DNA from: Linnemannia hyalina
Lineage: Eukaryota; Mortierellomycota; Mortierellomycetes; Mortierellales; Mortierellaceae
Reading direction: 5' to 3'
Length of the DNA stretch: 64,000 nt
Assembly (NCBI GenBank): GCA_019671135.1
Contig: JAHRHY010000008.1
Span: 2,170,001 to 2,234,000, forward strand
The position numbers and the translations under genes are program-made. Below, one piece after another: positions 25,249 to 35,902 of this stretch (positions within the stretch are counted from its first letter, which is position 1; every line of letters starts with the position of its first letter). The notes under the pieces were generated by a model that was not told where the DNA came from, did no database searches, and saw only the letters and a program-made list of their open reading frames with translations.

Positions 25249-25626
25249 TCAAGCCTCTAAACACATGGGTCGAATTGTGGATAAAGGCGGGGCGATTTAC
25301 TCACTTCGGTAACGTAATTCGCCCGCCAATAGTCCTTCACATTCCCCACACCTTTCCATCATCTTCGGCACTTACTTCGTCACCTTTACCATCGCTCGAT
25401 TCCTTTCACTCATCTTTTTTACCGTATCGTCCCCACTTTCCGTTTGTTTCTCACCGCTCCCTTATTGCCACTATTTCCACACCTTCATCCGTTCCCACGC
25501 TCTTTTAATCCCTTGCCTGTCTTCTTTCTTTTCCTTTGACTACACATTCTCTTTCATCCTTTCGCCTTTTTTTCTTTCGCACCTCGACTTCTCCACTCTT
25601 CTTTTCATTTGATTCTTCGCAACACC
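25249..25626 (+). promoter_or_regulatory. Pyrimidine-rich promoter/leader of the split Crinkler gene
   Basis: A long CT-rich tract from about 25340 runs to just before the CRN start at 25627, the same promoter style as at adenosine kinase and the TEA factor. The start context CACCATGG is good. No TATA box stands out. Confidence 0.45.
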
Positions 25627-26970
25627 ATGGCTGACAATAGCCAGAGTTTGTTGTGTATTGTTGACGGTGACCCCACCTTGAAAGCCTTCGCAGTGGACAC
25701 ATCATCGGAAATGACTTTTAGTCAACTGAGAAGCAAAATTCATCTCAGCAAGCCCATCTGGTTCAAGGATTTGGAAGCAGAGGATCTCACCCTTTGGAGC
25801 GTCTCGATCCCAATCACAGAAGACAACGACGACACTCCCATCCTGCTCGAACATGTCCCCAGTAGCAGCAAAAAAAGGCTCGGCCCGGCCACGCGTCTCT
25901 CAAAGGTATTCCCTGAGGAGCTGCCTGAAGTGACAGTCCTCCAACGACCTCCTCCAGGTAATGCACACGCGTTTATTGCTTTTTTGTGACTTGCTGTTTG
26001 CATCGTCGACTCTTGTCCATGCACTAACCTAAAGCACTCATCCATTTGCACTGACATAGTCCGTGCACCTGTCCCTGCCCGTCCCTCCACTCCACAGCTC
26101 AAGTCTATTCCGAAGGATCTCCTCGAGCAGGAACTGGAAGTCATTCTCAATGACATCCAGCTTCGCCCTACCACCCCCTCTGTTGATCCAATGGAAGTTA
26201 AGGCTTTCCAGAATGAAGAACTTGGACCCTTTTTCAAGAGGACTCTTCCGCATGGTGAGACAGCAAGAGACATCAAGCTGGTGATGCTGGGACTTGAGCT
26301 GGGCAAGCTGGCAAGGACGAGCGACGGCGAAACCTTGCATTCTATTGTGGAGGATGACATCGGCAAATACAGTGACCGTCGCGTAGTAGCTATGGTTGCT
26401 CCATCTGGATCAGGAAAGACTGCGACCGTAGTTGACCTCGCGAGCAAGCACTTTGTGATCTATTGTGTTTGTTGCATCCCGAGCCCCACCATCTCTCCCG
26501 GCTTCAAGGACCCGAACTTTATCACGCTTGCAGAAGACATTGAGAGCATGTACCGGGCCGTTATTCACAGGAATCAAGGGCGTTCGCAGGACGCAAAGGA
26601 CATCGATTTCGAAGTCAAGGCCCTAGCAGGAGAACGCGTCAAGCTCGAATTCCTTTCACGGCTGCTCTTCCTTCAGCATCTCCTCGACAACAACCTTGCT
26701 CTAGAACCCCTGCAGTTCTTCCGTGAACAGACCACCAAAGGTGCCTTAACTACCGGTGACCTGGTCTACAAGCTGAAGGAGTACGACTACAACACAATCC
26801 AAGCCATGCTCAGCAAAGTCCAAGACAAGCTTCAGTCTATCCTTGTTTCCAAACGACTTGGACTGGTGATTGCCCTGGACGAGGCTCAAGTTGCGGTTAC
26901 TGGGATCTTGTCCGAAAAGCTCATCTCACCATCCGCTTTGATCAACAGAGATGCCCTCTTCGACAGCAAA
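25627..26970 (+). pseudogene. Crinkler (CRN) NTPase gene, 5' part, interrupted by an insertion
   Basis: Exons 25627-25957 and 26060-about 26970, with a clean GTAATG...CATAG intron. Residues 1-110 form the ubiquitin-like CRN header (MADNSQSLLCIVDGDPTLKA, then SKPIWFKDLEAEDLTLWSV). A linker follows, then a P-loop NTPase with APSGSGKTAT (about residue 224) and the Walker B-like LGLVIALDEAQ (about residue 380). The frame stays CRN-like to INRDALFDSK and then leaves the family. The continuation is found 3.6 kb downstream at 30571-31964 on the same strand. Crinklers are effector or conflict proteins with a header and NTPase linked to variable tips. The break falls just after Walker B, so this part alone should be non-functional. 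Confidence 0.8.
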
Positions 26971-27278
26971 GAACCATGTGATGGTATTAATTTGGTCCAC
27001 AGTAGTCCTGGCTATAGATCAAAGGCAACTATGCAAATAAAATCACAATATGTCTTATTCTCTATCTGCTTCCTACTTTCCTGTTGTTCCATTAAAAAAG
27101 AGTCTAAAACGGTGGCAACAACATACAAAACCACGACCTGCCTCTTCTCTTTGTTGCTCTTCCCTTCATTCTCCGCTCCAGCTCCATAAACCTCCAGCAT
27201 CATATAAGAACTTTGTCATCATTCTCTATTTACTTTTGCCTCGCGACCAACACACGTCTTTCAAGAAGTCCATTCATT

Positions 27279-30088
27279 ATGGAGAAGATTCCAGCTGGAC
27301 GGCGCTCTTCTGGAAAGAAGGCACCATCTCCTTCCGAAATACCCCTCATAAAATCGTGGGTGTGCTCGTTCCAAGGTTGCGGACAAAGATACACGGCCCA
27401 GTCATCACTCCGTGTGCATCACAACAAAGTCCACGCCCCAAAGACCCGCCAATGTACACACACAACCAAGAACGGAGACAAGTGCTCTGAAAGGTTTCAC
27501 ACACTGGCGCTTCTTGATGCTCACCTCAGAGTCGCTCATTCTCACTTTGTCTGCAAGCACAAAAGCGACTCAGATAAAGTTTGTGGACACACATGCGACA
27601 GCAAGGAAGAGCACGACGACCATTTGGATGACGTGCATCGGACTTTTGCGTGCGGAAAGGGCGACTGCAAGGCAAAGTACATGACAAGACGTGTTTGTCA
27701 TCAACACCAACGTAGCTGCAAAGGACAAGGCTCAGAGACTGTTGAGACAAAGCTTCCTGCATGTATCAACAAGGCTTCCAACGGTAATTACTACTATATT
27801 GCTCTGCAGAAATGTTGCGTGCTCAAATCTAACTTTCTTTTCTGTTTGTTCTTCTAGTCTGGTGCATCACGGTGATTGCTGGTGTGCAAACTCATCTGGA
27901 GAACGTTGTGTTCCTACCTAAAGCATATTTGGACAACGACGGATTCATTAAGGTACTTTATCATACATTTTAAATTTTGTTGGCTTTCAAGTAGACAAGC
28001 TTACCTCCTTGTAAATCCTTGGCATAGATCGACGGACTAAAAGTTTCTCCTGTCTTGTGGGCGGATACCAAGACCGAACTTACCTATGGTCAAAAACGCG
28101 ACTACTTGAGGATTGCCGAGAGCGGATACCGTATGGCCGGGAACATACAGAAAGATCAAGGGTGTTCGATCTGTGGAGACGTCATTACTTGGAGAACTGT
28201 CGGCACTTCGCTCAGAAAACCTGGTCTTCCTGTTTTTAATCGCCACACTGTCTGCAATACATGTTTTTCCCGCCAAAGGGGAAGGGTATGCGTCGTTTTA
28301 GACGCTGAACGCAGTTTGTTCCCCCCTGTATAGGCACTAATAATTGTTTTTTTTTTTTTTTTTTTTTTTTTTGTCTCATCAGATTGCAGCAGATATCAAA
28401 GAAACATATGGAGTGGCGGATAGGAATGTTTCTGAACTTGCGAAACTTCCGGAGCTGCAGGACCTTATCAATGAACTTCTTAGTGACAGATGTTGCGCAA
28501 GCTGCGATACAAAGCTTACGAGGGACAACGCAGTCTTCAGAGTTCGCCGCTCGATTCGAGACTCTCGAGATAATCCTCTAGATCTTACAGGACGTTGCAA
28601 GACGTGCAAATGTGTTGCAGATGTCGATTTTTCGAGGCAAGTACGATCTTGGGCCTATCTAAAACGTGCAAAACGACCCGGGGATTATGAGAGCTTGGAA
28701 AAAGCCATGATGGCTTATGTCACGACCCTTGCTCGAGGATTCTGTGTCGGGTCCCCTGCCTTCGACCCTGAGGAGTTTGTTGTGCTCCGTGATGAGGCCG
28801 CGGTATCCTATTGCAGCTGTTTTTATTGCAGGAATCCGACATGTAATGAGATTGGTGCGGATGCTCGAAAGCGATCTTCGATTGACCGAACACAGTTCAA
28901 GGATGGCGTTGCTCTCAATTACAGCCATCCTGACCAAATATTAGTGGTGGCATGTCTACGATGCAATTGGTAAGTTTATTGTCTTTCATCCTTCCTGTCT
29001 TAATATCAGATATTTCTTTCATAAAGTTTCTAACCTCATTTGATAATAGCTTATTCAGTGATCGAACCATCCAGGAGCGGCGAGACTTTCTTCATGATTT
29101 GAAGACAGAGATGCCGAAAGGGACAAAATGGGCAGATGAAGTGATCGAGAGCATCGAGGAAACTGTGATAAACGGTGGATTCGATGAAGCGAGGGTGGAG
29201 CAGTGGCCCGAAGACAAGGTCCTACAGAGGAGGTACCAGAAGTTTGAGTACGGCCGGCAGGAACGCGGAAAAGCTGATCGATTGGCCTCCTGGTCGTATG
29301 AAAAGTATCGCTATTATTTGCACTTATGCAAAGGACGATCACTCGTCACCGGGATGAAAGTGACCCTGCCAAGAAAACTGGATATTGATCGCAACATCGA
29401 CACTGACAAGTACGATTTCGATACCATCCTACTCATGGAGAATGAGATCAACGTGGCGAAGAAGAGTATGTCCGAGTTCAAGGACTCATCTGCATTCAGA
29501 CTCTCCAAAGAGTCATTCAAGCCAAAGTGGGCGGTCAAGATCTTACGCGCTGATCTATGGAAATTGATCGAGGACACCAACGCAACGAAGGATGGGTAAG
29601 TTATAGTGTAATATGGAAACAATCGACAGACTTTCAAAAATGGTATCGCTAACAATTTTTTTTCGAGAATTAGATGGGAACAACAACTGCATGGTGTGCG
29701 ATCAGAACCCCGTCCCAGCTTGGAGGTCGAAGCCGAGTCGCCTCTTCTACCGCCGTTTGTGTTACTCGAGGAGCATACCCTCCAAGGTTCTGCTCTTCCA
29801 CGACAAACCATCAGCCCACTATCATCGTCTATCATAACCAGCCTGCCATCAAACGTCCCATCCAAGATATCTGTTACATCTCGTCGCAGCCAAAAATCGA
29901 TCAAGGATTTTTTTCCATTGACCCCTGCTCATGGAAACTCCGCCATGCGTGCACTGCCCTTGACAGCAGAAATCAATACCCATGGTCGTCACCCACTGGT
30001 GGACATCAGCAACGACGGCAAGGACGTGGCGCAAAAAAACCCTTTGAACTCAAAGCCCTCCCTCAAGCGGCCCAAGCTCCACAAATAA
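27279..30088 (+). CDS. Zinc-finger/HNH-like nuclease protein with PIP box
   Basis: Six exons fit with consensus splice sites and no lesion: 27279-27783, 27858-27952, 28028-28285, 28383-28969, 29050-29595 and 29674-30088 (801 aa). Residues about 27-150 hold four C2H2-like fingers (the first is CSFQGCGQRYTAQSSLRVHH; others near CTHTTKNGDKC, CKHKSDSDKVC and CGKGDCKAKYM). Two Cys clusters follow (CSICGDVI...CNTC and CCASCDTKL...CKTCKC). An HNH-type metal-finger nuclease motif lies at nt 28806-28970: YCSCFYCRNPTC, SSIDRTQF, then YSHPDQILVVACLRCN. The Asn common in HNH is not obvious. The C-terminus carries a canonical PCNA box, QKSIKDFF, and the basic tail LKRPKLHK. Predicted role: nuclear DNA-targeting endonuclease coupled to replication or repair. 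Zinc fingers could give site choice (inference). Confidence 0.75.
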
Positions 30089-30570
30089 TCTCCATTGTCA
30101 CCACTCTTCCTTGACTTTTTTTTTCTTTGTTATAGCTTACTCGACTCTGTATTACACAAATTTGCTAGCTAGGTCTTGAAAACGAAAATAAACCTCAGTA
30201 AACGTAGAAGGTCTTGGACGTTACAATATCAATTGGCGTGAGACGGCATTACACTAATGTAAGGGGACTATAAATTATAGTATCAATCTGTCTGCATGCA
30301 CGCAAAAGAGAAAGATTATGACTCACTCACTTCCACTGCATTCTTCTCCCACAGCTTAAATCGCTGTGTCAACAAAAGATATTGATGAGGTTCCCTTTAC
30401 AATTCGAAGTATTCGTTTTGTGGCCGAGGAACACAACAGCACCTGAGCATCGATGTCCACAGTGCTTTCACTTGTTCGTGTTGCTTTCTTCTGAACCACA
30501 CTGCAGAGACTGAAAATGAATACAGTCTTTTCCCCGACTAGAGAGAAGGGGAGGGTCTTAATTAAAAAAA
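30089..30570. other. 3' flank of the HNH gene inside the insertion
   Basis: AT-rich, with AATAAA-like sequence near 30190 that could end the HNH transcript. No other gene is seen. The segment ends in an A-rich run abutting the resumed CRN sequence. Confidence 0.4.
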
Positions 30571-31964
30571 AAGAGCCAAATCCAATCCAAGTTCCGTCGT
30601 GGTTTCCTCACACCCTTATCCGCAACGCTGAGCAACATGCGGGCAACACTGGTGATTATTGGCACCGCACTCTCGTTGCAAGATGCCGATCATGTGTACT
30701 CGGCCATCGCCAAACCCACCAATTTCTCGAGGATTACTGAATTTCCCCGATTCGATGAAAAAGACGTTATCAAGATCCACTCGAAGCTAGTCGACATGTC
30801 AGACTGTGAAATCCCGCCCGCCAAACGCCACAAGCTAACCGGACGAGCCCGATTTTCCATTGACGTCGTCGAACGCCTTGCCACACGCTGCTCTTCTCAG
30901 GACTCGAAACAAGCTATTCTCGATGACGCTGTTGACAAGTCGATTGAGCATACAATTAATGGGCTTCGGATCGGAGTACGCACTATTCTCGAAAGCGACA
31001 AAACAAACGAGGCAGCTCGGCTTCTTAGTCGAATGGTCTTGGCCTATCATCTCCAAGATGCCAAAATTTCGTTCTCGAGCCAACTGCAGTCCGACTTTGT
31101 GGCCAAGGCGCTGTGCAGACTGCAACAACACCCTGATGGTGTTCACCTGATCATGGACGAGCCCTTGGTGGTTGAGGCGGTGGAGGAGGCGGTGGAAGAG
31201 GGACTGAAGTCTTCGGGCAAGGATCCTACGTTCATCGAGTACATGGATCAACTGAACCGGCTCATTGAAAACCTTGGTGCGAAGTCAGCCACAAAGGGGG
31301 AAGCTCTGGAGATGCTTGTTCGTCGATCGCTTCAGCGATTCAATGGTATCCCAGTGGTGGATCTTCCTTTCTTGAGAGGCCTCCCTTGCCTGCATGGTGC
31401 AGCAAGTTTCAGTTCCAGATCGACGAGATCAACACAGCCAGTGGATTTGGATACAAGGGCAGTGGCGTGACTGCCGATCTTGCCTTCCTTACTGCTTGTC
31501 CTCCGTGCAAGATGCTTGTTGCGCGATCTGGTACACGTCCGGATGGAGTCTGGTTTTTCCCTGATAAACGGTACGCCGGCTCTCTCGCGATCAAGTTTTA
31601 CAGCAACGATGTGCCTCAGCTCACGCACAAGGAGAACGAGACCTCCAGCGATATTCGAGCGTGCTTCTTGATGACGGACGGTGACAAGTTGAACGCAACC
31701 TTGGCAGCCACTCGACACTCCTATGAGAATGCAGGCACCCCCTCCAACGTTAAGGGAATTTTGCGCATTCACATGGAGTTTCCGTGCGTCAAGGGAGTGA
31801 AGCCGGTCACTCACGTCAGGAAGGATCCGACGACTCGCGCTAATGATGTGATGGTGTACATCAACTGTGAGAATATAGACAGCTTTTTCGACGAGAGTAT
31901 CAAAGCATATAGGAACGATATGATCAAGCTGAAGAAACTGATCAAGTATGTCTGCGGCTCATAA
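30571..31964 (+). pseudogene. Crinkler (CRN) gene, 3' part
   Basis: The frame opens with a conserved CRN NTPase segment (FRRGFLTPLSATLSNMRATL, nt 30589 on) and VIIGTALSLQDADHVYSAI. It runs through a helical region to RRSLQRFNGIPVVDLPFL. Near 31380 the frame changes, and the C-terminal half continues with PAWCSKFQFQIDEINTASGF, ARSGTRPDGVWFF and NVKGILRIHMEF to the stop at 31962-31964. I see no intron signal at the frame change, so this is a second lesion besides the upstream insertion. It matches the missing half of the gene starting at 25627: same strand and order, family residues adjoining. Confidence 0.75.
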
Positions 31965-32698
31965 GGATCGTTCTGCAAATAAACGCACAACGCTCTCCAC
32001 ATGCCTCACTTTATTTTCTTTGTTTTCTCCACGTTCTTCGTTCTCGATTATATCGTCATGTCAGTCCTTCCCATCTTGCCCTGTTTCTCCTCATCCATCC
32101 AGCATTTCTCACCAATAGAAGAAGGGAAGAAGGGAGAAGGAGGAAAGCAACAAGCAGCTCACCACTACCACTACCACTACCACACACACGCGCACACGAC
32201 ACAACGCAACGCGCGCCAAAAAAAAAGGCAGAGTTAGGAGATAGGGAAGAACAGAATAAAAGAGAAAAAAAGAATGTTTGGTACTCTCAATATGGAATGC
32301 ATGTGTTGTGTGAACCTATCTACGCTCGCTTCGCTTTCTCTTGCCCTCAGTCTTGAGGAGATGCAACATATTAGGTCTATCATTGCTCTCTAGTTAGTCA
32401 TTCCTTGTCACTCTCTATCATCTCTGACTCTGTATGACACTACACCTAGAAACCGAGTTGGCGACTTTGTAAGTTGTATCATAGTAACAACGTCAATCAT
32501 CACTGCTTCAACTCTCGTCCCCGTTCTATACTTCTCTGTCCCAGTCTTCGCCTGTTGCAAGAGGTAACCAGTTACGATAACACCTACAACTATTCTACAA
32601 TCTTCTTTCTTTTATTGGTGCGCGATTTAATTATTTATTAAAATACGCAGGAGCGTGTCGGACGTACAGTCGCTAATCCACGCTTCTCTGTGTGCTGC
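31965..32698. other. Spacer with (CCACTA)n/(CA)n microsatellite
   Basis: No gene seen. A short ACCACT/ACAC-rich simple repeat lies near 32160-32200. Part of this stretch may belong to the Helitron whose 3' end is at 33542; its 5' end could not be located. Confidence 0.4.
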
Positions 32699-32863
32699 CT
32701 ATGAGTCAAAATCCCAGCCATCGAAGCTTCCCTTGCTGAATTGCAAAGCCTTTTCAGAGGTATTTCTTGCAACCACCCCGACCTTCAACAGTGCCTTTGC
32801 CTTTACATCCTTTGGTACCAGTACATAGTACCGTGCCATGCGACATGCGTTGACCGCCTGACA
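32699..32863 (-). pseudogene. Isolated 3' exon-like fragment, unknown protein
   Basis: Reading the minus strand, a good acceptor (CTCTGTCAG) is followed in frame by AVNACRMARYYVLVPKDVK, ending KGSFDGWDFDS and a stop at 32699. The composition is protein-like. No upstream exon could be joined confidently: upstream frames are short, and a donor GTACGT exists near 32938. It lies inside the presumed Helitron ending at 33542, so a captured gene fragment is plausible. Family not recognised. Confidence 0.35.
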
Positions 32864-33512
32864 GAGGGAAAGCGAAAAGAAAAAAAGGTACTGTGAGTGC
32901 GATAGAGGGCTTTGGGAGGATGGAAATATGGCACGTACGTTGCAAGGGCGACGGTCGAATAGGGGAAGATCCAAGGAATAACTCCTCGAGAGAGGAAGGC
33001 AGGTTTGAGCAAAGGAGGAAAACCGACAGGATTTGGCCCGCCAAGGCAACGAGTCTATTTGTCAAACAAGGTCTGAGTGAGGCGGACGAAAGGGTTGTAC
33101 AGTACGTTCATGGCAAGACAGTATTGCATTTGATGGAAAGAAAGGAGACTGCTGTAAAAAATCTTTGACCGAGATCTCGACTGACAGAGGGCTCATCAGA
33201 CCCGACAGGTCGCGTTGGGGATGCGGGGGGGCTGGCTCGGTGCTCGCCACTTCATGGCACTCATACGACCCAAGTTGTGTAACTATAGGCATTCGGGCTC
33301 CTAGGGGTCCCGTCTGACACCTCCTTCCCGTGGCTGTGGCTTGGATTAGTCAGGCCTGGCACGCCGGCACGATTTGAGGAAATCTGGCGTTAAAAAAAAA
33401 AAAAAAGGAAGGGAGGGCACAGCGAAATAAAAAAGTGAAGGCACAAAAAAAATTGAAATAGAAAAGCGAGAGAGAAATGAGGAACTGACAAACACACACT
33501 TGCTCCACACCT

Positions 33513-33542
33513 CCGCGAGCAAAGCCGCGGGTACTATTCTAG
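33513..33542 (+). mobile_element. Helitron 3' terminus (hairpin plus CTAG), element D
   Basis: Stem CCGCG (33513-33517), loop, CGCGG (33526-33530), then 12 nt ending CTAG with a T next. This is the canonical Helitron 3' end. The last 37 nt are almost identical to the end of Helitron B at 53508. The element lies to the left; no 5' TC end was found, and no helicase gene is present, so it is a non-autonomous or truncated copy. Confidence 0.8.
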
Positions 33543-33741
33543 TCATATACAAACACTCACCTTAAGAATAAATTATGCTAATACTTCCATAAGGGCAATC
33601 CGCAAGTATTGAATATGGTTATTATTCTCGAGGAAATGAGCTGGCTATTCTCGATAATTCAGCATTGTATTAATTATTGTTAATGAGGAACCTTTAATGA
33701 ACTATACTAAAACAAGGTGGATGTGCGGTGTGGATTAATAG

Positions 33742-34032
33742 CTAGCCAGAACACCAGTCTTCCTTAGCAGGCGGATTGCTCCACAGCACACAATGATAGT
33801 ACTCTTCCAAGTTGGTGACATAAGAATCGAAGCCTTCAAGCCAGGTTAAATTCCTGATATCAAGCTGGTAATCGCATTCGTAGAGGGACACTCTCAGTTT
33901 CTGCCAAGAGTGCTTGCATAAGCAGTACGAAATGGATTCGCACATCGGGTAGGCGCCATGACAAACAACACCGAGAAGGGATACCGCGAGTAAGAGTTTG
34001 GATATGAGCTTTAGAGGGAAATACATTCTCAA
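33742..34032 (-). CDS. Small secreted cysteine-containing protein
   Basis: A 96-aa single-exon ORF. The N-terminus has Arg and Lys, then a Leu/Val-rich core (LLLAVSLLGVVCHG), a convincing secretion signal with likely cleavage before AYPMC. The mature part is about 70 aa with six Cys, enough for three disulfides, and many Trp/Tyr. No family was recognised. The size, signal peptide and accessory location fit a candidate secreted effector, but a chance ORF cannot be excluded. Confidence 0.5.
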   Translation of the reverse strand: MRMYFPLKLISKLLLAVSLLGVVCHGAYPMCESISYCLCKHSWQKLRVSLYECDYQLDIRNLTWLEGFDSYVTNLEEYYHCVLWSNPPAKEDWCSG

Positions 34033-35161
34033 TTCCTAGGGGGATGAGTGTTGATAAGAAAGTGGAGTGGAGGATTGTTGTGATTTGCTATATTGTTGAC
34101 AGCGATAGGCAACAGCGGGAGCGAGGAAGTAGAGAATTTGGTAATGATTGGGTGGAAGGGATACTTTCACTACAGACTGAGGAATGTCGGATTTGTGATC
34201 ATCTATGGCATTTATATATCTCTGAGAAGGAGGCCAAGAGCAGACCTTGTATATAAACAGTTCCCCCGAAATTTCTCAACGCCAAATCCACATTGTGAGC
34301 CCTCATTTTCACACGAACACAACAAAGACTTGGTGCACAAACAGTTCCCATGAAATTTCTCATTCGCGCGATGCCATCTCCCAACACCAAGTCTACATTA
34401 ATAACAGCAACAGGAATTGCTCGCTCATTGGCAACAACAACAACAACAACAACAGCCCACGAAAAATCCCTCAAAACAATGCAGCGTATCTTTGAACCAA
34501 TAGCATATACCTCCCTAACTCTAATATATAGTCACTGTTGTGTTTGTATCACCTCCCTCAATCATCTTCATCATCCTTTGGCATGACTGTTCGGCGTTGG
34601 GGAATCTCACTTTTCTTGATTGTACTCAAGCTCTTGTTCCTATTTGAAGATGTAATGCATAGACATTCTAAGTTCGCGTTATGACCATGCCGGAACTTTA
34701 CCCGTTGTTTACGTTTGGACAACAAAAGTGAAAAATGCGTCAATTCTTTTTATATCACATGGCGATTTCATCGAGCATTTAAAAAAGAGGCAAAATCTTT
34801 TTTTTTACTCCATTTATTTCTTCTGACAGTTTCTTTGCCTTTTTTCCCACGAACTCCACTTTGTTGTTTTCTTTTCTACTCTACTTTTGCCTATCAGCTC
34901 TTGACTTTTCCAAATACGCCTCAATCCAAAAAACATCAGCCACAAACCTTTGTTAATAAATCACGGACATCGGACCTCCACAACGAAGTTTTTCAAGCTC
35001 ACTTGTTTCTACGTGTGGCTGCTTCTTGGACATTAATCAAAGCCTCGCCTTGTCTCTACTTTGTCCTTCGTTCTTGTTTGTCTTGTTCTAGTTATTACTC
35101 TTGGTCTTTTCTGTCTTCTTCCTCCCTATCGACTCTTACATGGGATTGGTTTATTTAAACA
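34033..35161. other. Spacer and pyrimidine-rich promoter of the 100-aa ORF
   Basis: A short (CAA)n run lies at about 34432-34453. From about 34790 to 35150 the plus strand is CT-rich, the promoter style used across this window, leading to the start at 35162. No other gene is supported. Confidence 0.45.
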
Positions 35162-35464
35162 ATGAAGATTGTTATTGTAAAGATGAACCATCAAGAGCAT
35201 GGATTATGCAGCGGAAGATACTCCGGCACCGCGAAGCTCCTTTCAAGCATTGATGGTGGGCTTGTTGACGAAAATTGTTTCTTTGAGATAACCAGTACGG
35301 CCTGCATTCCATTTAGTGATGGTGCGTACATAGTCCTAATAAGATTTGGGATACTGGGGAGAAAATTGTTGCGCATAGAGAAAGATGGACAAGCAGTTCC
35401 CTTACATCAAGTAGTTATGACCAATAGCCCAAACAGCGCAATAATATTTGATGAGGACTCTTAA
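35162..35464 (+). CDS. Hypothetical 100-aa protein
   Basis: Single-exon ORF beginning MKIVIVKMNHQEHGLCSG and ending AIIFDEDS. It is supported by a CT-rich promoter tract upstream and by AATAAA only six bases after the stop. There is no signal peptide or membrane segment, and no domain is recognised. Confidence 0.45.
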   Translation: MKIVIVKMNHQEHGLCSGRYSGTAKLLSSIDGGLVDENCFFEITSTACIPFSDGAYIVLIRFGILGRKLLRIEKDGQAVPLHQVVMTNSPNSAIIFDEDS

Positions 35465-35469
35465 AAACG

Positions 35470-35475
35470 AATAAA
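35470..35475 (+). terminator. Poly(A) signal of the 100-aa ORF
   Basis: AATAAA directly follows the stop codon of the 35162 ORF. Confidence 0.4.
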
Positions 35476-35502
35476 GGCGCGAGACTCTCTCTGTCTGTGC
35501 CG

Positions 35503-35563
35503 CACACACACACACACACACACATACATACACACATATATATATACACACAAATACACACAA
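35503..35563 (+). repeat. (CA)n/(TA)n microsatellite
   Basis: A run of CA dinucleotides is interrupted by ATA units. Confidence 0.9.
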
Positions 35564-35887
35564 AAAAAGCGAAGATTCGGATTGTTGGTAAGTTTATTTT
35601 GATGCGTTGCCTACAGCTAAGTCCTTTCCGCACGTTTTATTTTACACGCCTTTCGTGCGCAACACTCCGTTTGTTTTTTGTTTTTTTTGTCATTTTTTTC
35701 TTCCTTCTCAGGCTTATGCGTTAGAAAAAAAATAGGAAAATCTTCTCTCCATCCCGCTAAGTAAAAAGGAAAGATCTTCTTCTTTTCATCGCTATGCTAA
35801 GCAAACCATGACAGCATTTGATTAACTACCCTGAACTAGGGTGCATAAATGAAAAATAAAATAAAAAAGAATGGAGATGTTGTTCTT

Positions 35888-35902
35888 TCGAACAACCTTT
35901 AC
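35888..35902 (+). repeat. Target-site duplication, left copy, of the LINE
   Basis: TCGAACAACCTTTAC. The identical 15-mer recurs at 37565-37579 right after the LINE poly(A). The sequence is the antisense of the 28S rRNA 3' end, so it marks the insertion site in rDNA. Confidence 0.85.

Larger units (their letters stand above)
26971..30570 (+). mobile_element. 3.6-kb gene-bearing insertion in the Crinkler NTPase gene
   Basis: CRN coding stops matching at about 26970 and resumes at about 30571. Between them sits a complete independent transcription unit: promoter, six-exon HNH gene, 3' region. Near-identical octamers AAAGAACC (26968-26975) and AAAGAGCC (30570-30577) lie at the two junctions and could be a short target duplication. 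I see no terminal inverted repeat, poly(A), Helitron end or transposase. The simplest reading is a nuclease gene that entered this site (homing or repair-mediated). A transposon passenger with lost ends remains possible. Confidence 0.6.
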
